Positions 1-8,500 of a stretch of 12,090 bases of DNA are shown piece after piece (positions within the stretch are counted from its first letter, which is position 1; each line of letters begins with the position of its first letter). The position numbers and the translations under genes were made by a program. The stretch lies in assembly GCA_946803715.1 (NCBI GenBank), contig CAMPET010000180.1, positions 137,038 to 149,127 of the forward strand, read 5' to 3'. A model generated the notes under the pieces. That model was not told where the DNA came from. It searched no databases and worked only from the letters and a program-made list of their open reading frames with translations. Source of the DNA: Beroe ovata. Taxonomy: Eukaryota; Ctenophora; Nuda; Beroida; Beroidae.

Positions 1-295
1 GACAAGAAATAGTATCTTAGTTTACTGTTCAGGTCCACTTTTGTTAGAGAGTTAACTAGAGAGTAGAGCTACAATAACTGGAGTTAACTAGAGCTGTGAT
101 CTTATAGTGCACATGGGCCGGGGTGGGGGACATGGAGTTGATGTATCTTACTTTTATCCCACGAGACAGAATTGCACCCCTCTTGATGCCGGCAGTAGTC
201 CAGACACTCATAAATCGAGTTCACTCCATCACTCACTTCCATGGCATCGTCAGAGAATTGCCATCCGACTTCAATACACGACTTCTTGAGCGTTT
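1..295 (-). other. Gene B exon 12 and possible exon 13: start of a PAN/apple domain, cut by window edge
   Basis: Exon 12 (295–152) follows a pyrimidine-rich CTTCTGCTCCCCAG acceptor and carries the PAN/apple pattern of spaced cysteines: SC, then YECLDYC, then GCNSVSW. The donor is AAAA|GTAAGA in phase 1, as in gene A. A possible exon 13 begins at 15 after CTAAG and would give a cysteine five residues in, near the place gene A has one. That last call is weak because only 15 bases remain. PAN domains bind proteins or glycans outside cells. Confidence 0.68.
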
Positions 296-3200
296 CTGGG
301 GAGCAGAAGGAAAATGATGTTAACTGCATCTTGTCAACGTCGAAATTGTGTTCAGAGTAATTATTGGGCGTCACCACTTTTGCCTTGTCTTCACAGTCCC
401 TCCATCACCTGAGAGCAATTCCTCCTGGTGTACGAATTCCCTAAGCTCGGACCGTGTATCATTGAGTAAACTGCCCACATCATCAGTGAGCTGCCGTATT
501 GTGACCTCCATCCTTTCGACACCACTTGATACACTCTGTAGGTTTGCACTGACCTTCTTCTTAGCTTTATTCAAATTGTACCTGAAATGGAAAGGGACGT
601 CTATCTGTCATAAATTAGTCATCTAACGTGATATCACGTGACGCTGACACAGAGCACGTATCAATACTTCAACAGAATTACTAGGTATAGTTTGCAAACG
701 CACCTGACTCTAGCTGTTTCAGTTCCTGCGATTGGCAGGCTGACAGTGAGGGTTTCTGATGTAGGGGAAGTCAGTACAATGTCAGTGTCCTTGTAATGAA
801 CCTGATAAGACATGGTACAGGTATTATAACATTCCACACTTTCGAAATGTTTTCATTGAACTTCGTGAAAATGACATTCCCCAGATGATGATAATGCGCT
901 TGCCTGCAGAACAACAGTAATCTCGTAATCTTTGCCTAGTGTGAGAGTCCCAGTGTTGAAAGTAAAGTCATCATAGGGCGGAGACTGAAATGGAAGATGG
1001 TGTCACAGAGCAGCTATTATACATGAACTGTAATCTTATTTAGGTTGTGGGAATGAAAATGGATACTCCGAAAGATACCAGGATTTCCTTCTTACCATTT
1101 CACCAAGAAGCATGGACCTAGTGTCTCCACTGCCAATTTCATCTCCAAGTTCCGTGTACTCCACCAGTAGTCTTGGTGACGTCATTGCCTCGTTTATTTG
1201 GTGTTTCATCAGACTTGGCTGTGCTCTCATTTTAATGAAAGGTGGATAGCTTGTTACAACTTCCTGAACCTGTGTCATTTTAATTTTTATTGAACTGTTA
1301 TTTCTATCCAAATTAATGATTGAAAATACTCACCGAACGAATTGTTCCTACCTGTGGGAATTCGACTTCTCCTGGGGCTGTTGTCATGGTAACTGCTGTC
1401 TCACCGCTCTTGTTAGAGTCAGCCTCGGTTTGCATAACGATATCATAGATCGTTGCAGATTGAAGACCTGTCACCACCGTCGAGGTTTCATCAAATCCCA
1501 ATTTGATGATCAGACCTTCATCGTCACCTGTACCCGACACCTTCACCTTCAGAACATACTTTATATCAGCATCCTCCGCAAACAGACTCGGCGTTGTCCA
1601 GGTGACGGTCATGCTGGAGGATGTCACGGCTGTCACGCTGAGATCTCGCACTTCTGACGATGGCCACGTCTTGCACACCACACTTTCCGATGCTCGACTG
1701 AATCCTAGATCCTCGTAGTAAGATCTATCTCCGTCAAGAACCTGTCATAACAAGTTGAGGGAGCTGATCCATTGCTGAACAAGTCAACAGAAAAGTCGGG
1801 TAGAGATATTTTCTTCACCTTGTATTTAGTGGTGACTTGATACTCTGTGTTCAGCTCTAGTCCTGTGATGGTGATAAACTCTGAGGTGACTGGGTTGTTT
1901 TTGGAGGTGACAGCACCCCCATCACTGTCTACTGCCGTTGCCCAGATGTTTCTCACGAAAGTGTTGCTGGAAGGTGATGTTGTAACTTGAGCACTGTTGT
2001 AGCTGTTTGTGCATTCCTGGAGGGGGGTTGGGAATCATTGGTATTAGCCTGATCGATATTGATAGTTGATGGGAGCACCGATGTGGTTCATTAACTTCAA
2101 TAGAATAATATCTTACCGGTTTTGGGGGTGCGGCTGGCGGAATGAAGCCGTCTCCGGAACGTGCAGTGCTGTGGTGATGTGGGTCACTGTAGTGATAGCT
2201 AATGGACACCAATTCTCCAGTATGATCAACGTCAACCAGCTCAACCAGGAAGCAGTGCTGGTCACCATTTCCTGTATGGGAGGACATTCCAAATGCAAGG
2301 AAGTCTTTCAGTTGTGCTCCAATTTCACCGACTTTGGTCAAATCATTGTACCATAAGCTGTATTCGTCCTGTGGAGAGAATGAAAAAATATTGCCTGGTG
2401 AAATTTCAGATTTGTGAATAAAATCATTGGATACATTGATACAACGCATCACTTACTCCTGTTGACGTTCGTGGTTGAAGAACTTTAAGAGAGAATGTGA
2501 AAATGTACCTGCGATCGACCACATTATGAAAAAAGAGGCTGAGACAAATTCATCATCAAATTGATACTGATAGGGGACAAAGAGTTCTTACTTTGTAGTG
2601 CGATCTGAGTTCATCAGACAGCTGATATCCTTATTACTCCAATCAACAATTGTAAACACCTTTTCATAATTCTCCACTTCATTTACTATGAGGTTGATTG
2701 CATCCACTTCCTTGCTCAGTTGATTTACAGCCTCTGAAGTTAGGTCTTCTGCAAATTCAGACTCATCATGTCCTAGCAGGATCATTACGAAGTCTCTTTC
2801 TGTACTTTGCCCTTTCTTGACACTTTTCAACTGTCAGGAGCATAGATTAAATTAGGTTCGAAAGCAAGCTAGATGTAAACATGTAAAAATGCCAATCACG
2901 CCAATCTTTATGTAATCATGATCAGTGCACCAACCTTTGCACCCAAAGCTTTTGCTATAGTAGCAGCATAGTTTCGAACTCTAGTTCTGTAAGCCTCTAG
3001 CCTATCTTTCAGAGACGGGACTGTTTCTGCTGCTCGTGAGTCTATCAATGCGGTTATCTCTGCCTCTTTGGTTCGGAGATCCGTGAGAATTTCCACAGCT
3101 CGCGTAATAAGCTGCTGATTCATCGTGAAAGTTGAGGCTGTCTGACCCTCACAGAGAAAAGAAAGAGGTGTCATGATGTACCTGATGGAGAATCGAATTG

Positions 3201-4265
3201 TATTTAATACACTTTACAGCTACTATTAAACCATAGGAATTCTACAGGGATTCAAAACCTCAAGACTAGATGTTACCTCACTGGAGCAGTCGATGTCGGT
3301 GCAGCAGCTTCGATGCTTTTAAAAGTTTCAAGAGCCGACTGAAAATCGGTCGGAGCAGCAATGTTAGCGTCTCCATAGTAGTTAACTGTCAAATTGGAAA
3401 TTTTATCCACCCTCGTATTGTTTGAATCAACCCAAAAAGAAGATTTTTTGATGTAGCTTGGAATAAGGTTGACATCTCCATAGAGATTTGCTCCTATCTT
3501 CTCAATTGTTTCATCATCACTGCCTTTCTTATCAAAAGTTAGAAAAGCCCTCAATCCTCTGACAATTCCTGTTATTGCATGAGTTATCCCATTCTCTGAC
3601 TGTGCTTCCTGGCACAAGTTTGGATAACTTATAGTCGTTGCCAGGGGTATGCTTACAACATCCTTAGTTGTTCTGTAGTTCATAACCACTCTAGCTGTGT
3701 TTGTTGAAGATTTATCACTTTTCAGGTAATTCACTGCTCCAAAGTCGGCTTGTGCTTTGCCACCCAACACCTTTAACGCAAGCTCCTTATCCACATCAAG
3801 TTTATCAATTCTGTCCTGTAGATCATTTTCCTTATAAATGTCAAGGTTGGAGAATTCTTTGGGTTGCACAATCCTGTTCTGGTCCACTGTGCCTCCAGGG
3901 CTATTGTCCCAAAAATAGTAACCAGAGAGGAATGTGTTATCTCTAGCGTTATACAGTGCACCCAGCTTCTGATTGTCTTCAAGTGCCTCAATTTCAGATT
4001 GTTCTACATTAGTCATATTCCGCTGAGAGGAGCCACTTTTACAGGTACCGATGCTCACATCGTAGATTTCACCTTCTTCACAGACACTCTTTACACTGAA
4101 TGCAGTGTCACTGTCTTCTTGAGCGTCTGGACAATGCCAGTATGTCACCTCATCATTCTCAGCTGAATTGTAATTGTATCCAAGGAGGAACTTTGGGCAC
4201 TGGATACTATCCTCAGCTGCGGCTATGACCAGGAAAGTGAGGCTGAACAAAAAATAGCCCACCAT
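1..4265 (-). CDS. Gene B: secreted stonustoxin-like multidomain protein, 3' end outside window
   Basis: Inferred exons on the minus strand: 4265–3277, 3181–2935, 2830–2592, 2508–2457, 2368–2117, 2016–1819, 1741–1352, 1269–1096, 984–904, 801–704, 581–409, 295–152, and perhaps 15 to beyond the edge. All introns are GT–AG except 903–802, which starts with GC. At least 1012 residues are encoded. Domain order: signal peptide, four-cysteine chitin-binding-like module, stonustoxin-type MACPF-like domain, FAT-like helices, thioredoxin-like domain, fibronectin III-like domains, coiled coil, PAN/apple start. The start is the ATG at 4265–4263. The open frame reaches back to a TTG at 4280, but that is not a normal animal start. 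Gene A is a paralogue with matching exon phases. The family link rests on domain order and motifs read by eye. Pore formation or toxicity is inferred from the family, not shown. The missing 3' part should hold the rest of the PAN region. Confidence 0.85.
409..581 (-). other. Gene B exon 11: probable coiled-coil linker
   Basis: About 58 residues rich in K, E, S, L and V, with heptad-like hydrophobic spacing (ANLQSVSSGVERMEVTIRQL). It joins the FN3 region to the PAN domain. The acceptor after CCATTTCAG is strong, and the exon leaves in phase 1, as the equivalent exon of gene A does. In gene A the same stretch is one exon fused to the end of the FN3 region. Sequence conservation with A is low, so only position, length and phase support the match. 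Confidence 0.65.
626..639. repeat. 14-bp perfect palindrome inside a gene B intron
   Basis: The sequence acgtgatatcacgt is its own reverse complement and overlaps a CACGTG E-box core at 635–640. It lies in the 122-bp intron 703–582. A factor-binding site is possible but not shown. Confidence 0.4.
704..2016 (-). other. Gene B exons 6–10: fibronectin III-like domains
   Basis: Exon 6 (2016–1819) ends with the FN3-typical GLELNTEYQVTTKYK and splits its domain in phase 0. Exon 7 (1741–1352) holds the clearest FN3 unit: MTVTWTTPS, then YVLKVKV, then TVVTGLQSATIYDIVMQT. Exons 8 (1269–1096), 9 (984–904) and 10 (801–704) form a weaker third unit with TLTLGKDYEITVVL near its end. In B the second unit is carried by one exon, while gene A splits it in two. 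The intron after exon 9 has a GC donor. FN3 domains usually mediate extracellular protein contacts; a specific ligand cannot be inferred. Confidence 0.75.
802..903 (-). other. GC–AG intron in gene B
   Basis: The 5' site reads CAG|GCAAGC and the 3' site reads CTTATCAG. Reading through meets an in-frame TGA within 20 codons, so the intron must be removed. Gene A has an ordinary GTGAGT donor at the aligned place (6097), in the same phase 0. A less likely alternative is a weak GTTCAA donor 17 codons further on. Confidence 0.7.
2117..2508 (-). other. Gene B exons 4–5: thioredoxin-like domain of the stonustoxin family
   Basis: Exon 4 (2508–2457) encodes a beta-strand segment around FSLKVLQPR. Exon 5 (2368–2117) opens with a WYND motif at about residue 515, then a hydrophobic FLVEL strand, a SISYHY strand and a proline-rich exit ending PPAAPPKP. 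Gene A has the same landmarks in the same order. No CxxC redox motif is present. The stonustoxin-family thioredoxin fold is structural rather than catalytic, so this is expected. The exon 4 acceptor (2510–2509) and donor (2456–2455) are both consensus. Confidence 0.7.
2592..3181 (-). other. Gene B exons 2–3: helical FAT-like domain
   Basis: Exon 2 (3181–2935, 247 bp) opens with a YIMTPLSFLC motif that matches YQLTPLSYLC in gene A, and both copies of exon 2 have the same length. Exon 3 (2830–2592) ends in phase 2. The residues are mostly charged and helix-forming, with no cysteine pattern. In stonustoxin the segment between the MACPF-like and thioredoxin-like domains is a four-helix FAT-like bundle, and position and composition fit that here. 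The assignment is by position rather than by a recognisable signature. Confidence 0.68.
3277..4265 (-). other. Gene B exon 1: signal peptide, chitin-binding-like module and stonustoxin-type MACPF-like domain
   Basis: Residues 1–17 are a hydrophobic leader ending in an AAA cluster, a likely signal peptidase site. Residues about 20–76 carry cysteines at 23, 45, 62 and 75 with a YWHC motif and a C-x-x-G-x-IY pattern, like a reduced type-2 chitin-binding domain; classical members have six cysteines. From about residue 95 the stonustoxin-type pore-forming domain begins with LGALYNAR, followed by an ARVVMNYR strand and an LRAFLTFDK strand, each with a counterpart in gene A. The exon ends in phase 2 at a consensus AG|GTAAC donor. 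The pore-forming fold is family knowledge; activity is not demonstrated. Confidence 0.82.
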
Positions 4266-4743
4266 ATCAAGCCGATTCAAGACTAGTTATCAATAGAATA
4301 TACTTCAGGGATAAGAGAGAGATTCGTGTAGGAATTCGTTGTGTATTTCCAACACAGTTGTATTTTCCATCATATAACCACCAGATGCTAAAGATTCTCC
4401 TTCTTTTGTTCACCTGAGAAACTCGACATTTACTTGGACTTGTCAATTATTTCGCACTTTTTTTGTGAGAAATCTCTATAACACCTTTGCTCTCGCACAG
4501 TTACACTCATTCTGACAACTATTGTTTGCTGTGGGACACTTACATACAAAATTCAATAAGGAATATAGTTTACCCATGGTGAGGAATCGTCAAGAAATTA
4601 ATGAAGGCAAGGTATAGTAAGTAATTTTAGCTGTGAGCCTCCATCTTACGAAGTCAAACAATTATTATACTCTAAGGATCTCAAATGTACAATGAAGGGA
4701 AAGCGTCTTCTTGTCAATACTCCTGTTCCCTGTAAATCCCAGA
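4266..4743. other. Intergenic spacer: gene A 3' end and gene B upstream region
   Basis: 478 bp between gene A's inferred stop and gene B's ATG. No AATAAA or ATTAAA was found on the minus strand; AGTAAA near 4430 is only a weak variant. No clear TATA box for gene B. The minus-strand stretch TCTCTCTTATCCCTGAAG, ending at 4303, looks like a splice acceptor 38 bases before the ATG and could end a 5' UTR intron. No coding exon was recognised here. Confidence 0.5.
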
Positions 4744-5569
4744 TCACCAGACAGTGTATCCACTGTCCCATCCTGAGGTATCACCCCCAGTGGTGTCAAT
4801 TACAACAATTTCTCTGAAACATTGGGTGGTGGTTTTAAAAAGCAACAACTTTGTCATCATATGATTGATTTGTTGTCTAGATACTTACTTTTCACTCATG
4901 CAGTCTAGCAAAATAGCCTCATATCCACTATTGGCCACAGTTGTAGCTCCGCTACCGATTACACAAAGTTTAGAATTGCTCTCGAACATTGCTCCATTGC
5001 AGTTGTTAGTGTTAACACACCAAAACCAGCAGTCCCATGTAGTTTCCATGCTCCCTTGTGTACTCATGGTATCACCAGAGAAATTCAGAGATGTGTTCTT
5101 TACCAAACACTTCGACAATTTACTCTTATCTCCAGTCATTGAATCTGTGTGGGAAACAAAATATTCAGTTACTCTATCATTATCATTGTCGTAATTAAGC
5201 TGGGATTAAGTGACCAGTTCTGCATACCATGGCAAGCCCTGTTGACACTCCACCAATTCTGTGCAGGAGTTGGTGTATCTCCACGACGTTTTGTTCTTCC
5301 TTTGCACTCTCCAGAAACTGTAGACATGTCAGCTTAGGTTAATATTGAATGTCCTGCCTAACCTTCCCACTTAAATTTGATGGTGGGAATAAATGTTGTC
5401 GCAAATTACTCACGTTTGTTCCATGAGATCGAGTTGCATGCCGGTGCTTCAGTTCTGCCTTGGCACTCTGCTAGACATTCATACCACGATGTAACGATCA
5501 AATGGAAGAGTGGATTGCCACTACTGGAGAAGTCAATTCCGGCTTCCAAACACATGCTCTTGGCAACAC
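4744..5569 (-). other. Gene A exons 12–15: two PAN/apple domains and C-terminal tail
   Basis: Exon 12 (5569–5414) has the spaced cysteines SMC, YECLAEC and ACNSISW. Exon 13 (5317–5228) adds GEC, GDTPTPAQNWW and RAC, giving six cysteines for the first PAN domain. Exon 14 (5144–4889) is a second PAN domain with its own six cysteines, including WDCWFWC and NCNGAMFE. Exon 15 (4813–4744) adds about 22 residues after a TGTTTCAG acceptor and ends at TGA. The tail is supported only by phase and an acceptor, since gene B's matching part is outside the window. No transmembrane segment or GPI-type tail is visible. Confidence 0.75.
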
Positions 5570-8500
5570 CTGATAAGCAACCATGATTTTTAATAAGTTG
5601 TCTGATTGACATAATATTAGTACAATATCCATATTAAAGTCGATTGCCTATAATACGTCAGATTCACTGAACAATTTCTAGCCTACCTGCCAGGATTTCT
5701 TTCTGGTCATCTAGCTTTGTCGGTAAAGTAGCTTCCAGTGCTGACACTCTTTGCCTAGCCTCACTCAAATCATCACTTGTTATTCTTTGTGAGAGGGAGT
5801 TAGCAGAATCTCGATTTCTTATAGCTTCAGTCATAACACTTGTGGCTGTAGTCCTCTGAGAATTCATTATTGCTGTCATTTCGTTCATAACTTCTTCATA
5901 ATCTTCCGTGTCTTGAGTTACACATTTTGTCGGTTCTGAGGTAACTGGAACAATCTCTTGATTGTGGTCTCCATAATTGGCCTGTGATCGAGAAGATGAA
6001 TATTAGGAGTCTACTAGACTAGGCTACATAACACTGATCATTTAATTGTGGAAGTGGTAGTAATGTTGTATTTTACTCGGTAAAGGATTTGACTCACCCA
6101 GAGAGTAACAACAACCCTGTAAGTGATGCCAGCACTAAGCCCTTCCAACCGGATGTTCTGGTCATGGGTCTGAGGGTTAATTCATCATAAGTAATTTGGT
6201 TTTCTAAACACGATTCTTATTTGATAGTCGAATACCAAGAATTTGACGAGTTTCAGTGCTAACCGAATATGCTATTTCTTGAGTGATTGGCATACCATAG
6301 CTCCCGTCACCTTGTAACTGTTCATACCTCACTTCTAGCTTAGTTGGACGGAAACCTCTTGGCATTTGAAGCAGGCTTAATCTCTCGACCAATTCAACTG
6401 TTTCGTTGGTAATTGATAATACCTGATCGTGATATTAATGGGCATGGGTCAATTAAACCACAATTTCAAGCAATCTCGCATCCATTGGATAAAGACGTGT
6501 TGTTCACCTCTGGGGCAGGTATCTTATCGGGTCCATTGCAGATTGTCAGTGTCACAGGAGCACTCTGACCAATGGAAGATGTTGTGTGCAAATAAACATC
6601 ATAGAGAGTCAAGGGTTGAGGGAGTATTACCCCGAAACGATCTGATTCTGTGCCATCGTACTTGAACTTATATATTGCTTCATCTATTTTGCCACCATGT
6701 TTCCTGACTTCCATTACAATACTGAAATTATGAAAATTTGTCAGTTGTCTGCACTCCGACACACTGCTAGATAGGTATACACTATTCAGTCATAAATTCG
6801 TTTTGCAGAAGTACCAAACCTGACTTCCTCATCCTCAACGACATCTGTCAGGCGATCCCAACGCAACTTCGAGTCGATTGCTTTTGTCACACCATCCATG
6901 TATACGAGTTGTACCTCGACATTTGTTATGGCAGAAGAAGGGGCTGTCACACAAGTTACTTTTTCAGATGATGGTCCGAAACCAACTTCTGATATCCTTG
7001 TGTCCAACACCTTGAAATTATGCATATGTCATTCAATTATGCATATTCAATGAAAACTTTTCATTGAAAATTTTCGGAAATCTTTTTACAAGACTGCAGA
7101 CTGGCGGACAACTGACCTTGTATTTTGTTGAGACGGTGTACTCTGTGTTAGGTTCGAGTGTTGTGATTGTGAGACTTGTGCTGTCTTGATCACCTTTGAC
7201 TGAGTCATAAAACTCATCTCCTTTTTTTATTTCCGCCCAAATCTCTGTCACAAAGGTGTTAGCTGTCCCTTCGGTCGATATTGCGAAACCATTGTACAGT
7301 GCTTTACACACCTGTCATGATTGGAATCAGTTAATTTTCAAGGCTACAGGAATTCAGTGTCTCCTACTAAGAAAATGATTATCAACCAACTGGTTTTGGT
7401 GGTGCTACAGGGGGTATAAATCCCGTGCCATATCCTGCCAAGTCGGAGTTGGGCTTCCTGTAGTGATACCCAATGTCCAGGTAGTGCGTCTCCTCCCCCT
7501 CTGTCTCATCCTCTAACTCCTTGATGCTGACCAAGAAGCAGAAATTGTCCTTCTTTGCATTACGATGTGATACCGTTGCCTTGGCAAACTCTATAAAAGA
7601 TTGAAGTTTCCCTCCGACACTGCCCACAGCATTGATGTCATTGTACCATCTGTCACTGTCATCTGGAACCTTGTGTTTGAATTAGATATCATTGATATAC
7701 TTTCATACGACCTTAATATCAGCTACTTTGCTTATGACTGGGTTTGTAATTGTTATGCTATGCATGGCTGATATTCACCTGACTTGATGTGATGAATTCA
7801 CTGGCTGCGTTGCTTCTTGGAAGAACTTTGATGTTGAAAGTATAAGCCCAGCTGCGAAAGGAATTGATCATAGGTAGCACATTAAATCCCCTGTCAGCCG
7901 AAAAGTAAACAGAGAATGGCATAATTTCCTACCCAGGTACTTACTTGTGGTTGATTTCGCAGTCGAAGTCAGTGGCTGCAGCGGCATCCATTATTGTGAA
8001 CAAATTTGTTCCAACATCCTCATTAGCTTTATCCACGTCATCAAGGATAAGATTCAAAGTAGATATCTCTCTTTCTATCATCTCCAGGAAGGCTTGTGCC
8101 TTATTGATCTCGAATGCAGACTTATCGTGTTTGGATATCAGTTCAGCTAGCTGTCTTTCGGCAGCTCGCCCTGTTCTCAGTTGTTTGACCTAAGTGTGAT
8201 GTGATCATTTGACCATGCATTTTAATTTAAGCAAAATAAGCATGCATAAGAATATTGAAGCACCTGCGACACCTGCGACACCTCAGGTCCTTCCGTCGAA
8301 AGGGTTGGGAGGGTTTGGGCCGCAGAGCCAATGTATAAAACATAATCAAGGGTAACCAGATCCATGACCCAGAATAATACCACTTACTTTTTCATAGAGA
8401 CTGTTTTTGAATTGTATTTCATATTTTTCCAGTTCTCGTTCAAAAGTGTCCAAAACAGTCTGAATGGGCAGCATCGAACTGTACACTGGTGTATCCTGTA

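Larger units (their letters stand above)
6098..7311 (-). other. Gene A exons 6–10: fibronectin III-like domains
   Basis: Exon 6 (7311–7117) ends with LEPNTEYTVSTKYK, the typical late FN3 strand. Exons 7 (7010–6820) and 8 (6721–6508) together form a second unit, with KLRWDRL, IVMEVRK and PLTLYDVYLHTTSSIGQSAP; the intron between them (6819–6722) is absent from gene B. Exons 9 (6422–6210) and 10 (6169–6098) form a third unit ending LEGLSAGITYRVVVTLW. Readthrough of intron 6819–6722 meets an in-frame TGA. The third unit is the least typical, and its end runs into exon 11. Confidence 0.74.

Noticed and set aside
3701-4166. Plus-strand open frames opposite gene B exon 1
   Set aside because: They lie antisense to a well-supported exon and have no domain or splice pattern of their own.
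4266-4280. Longer gene B start at 4280
   Set aside because: The codon there is TTG, not ATG. The ATG at 4265 gives a compact signal peptide and is the expected animal start.
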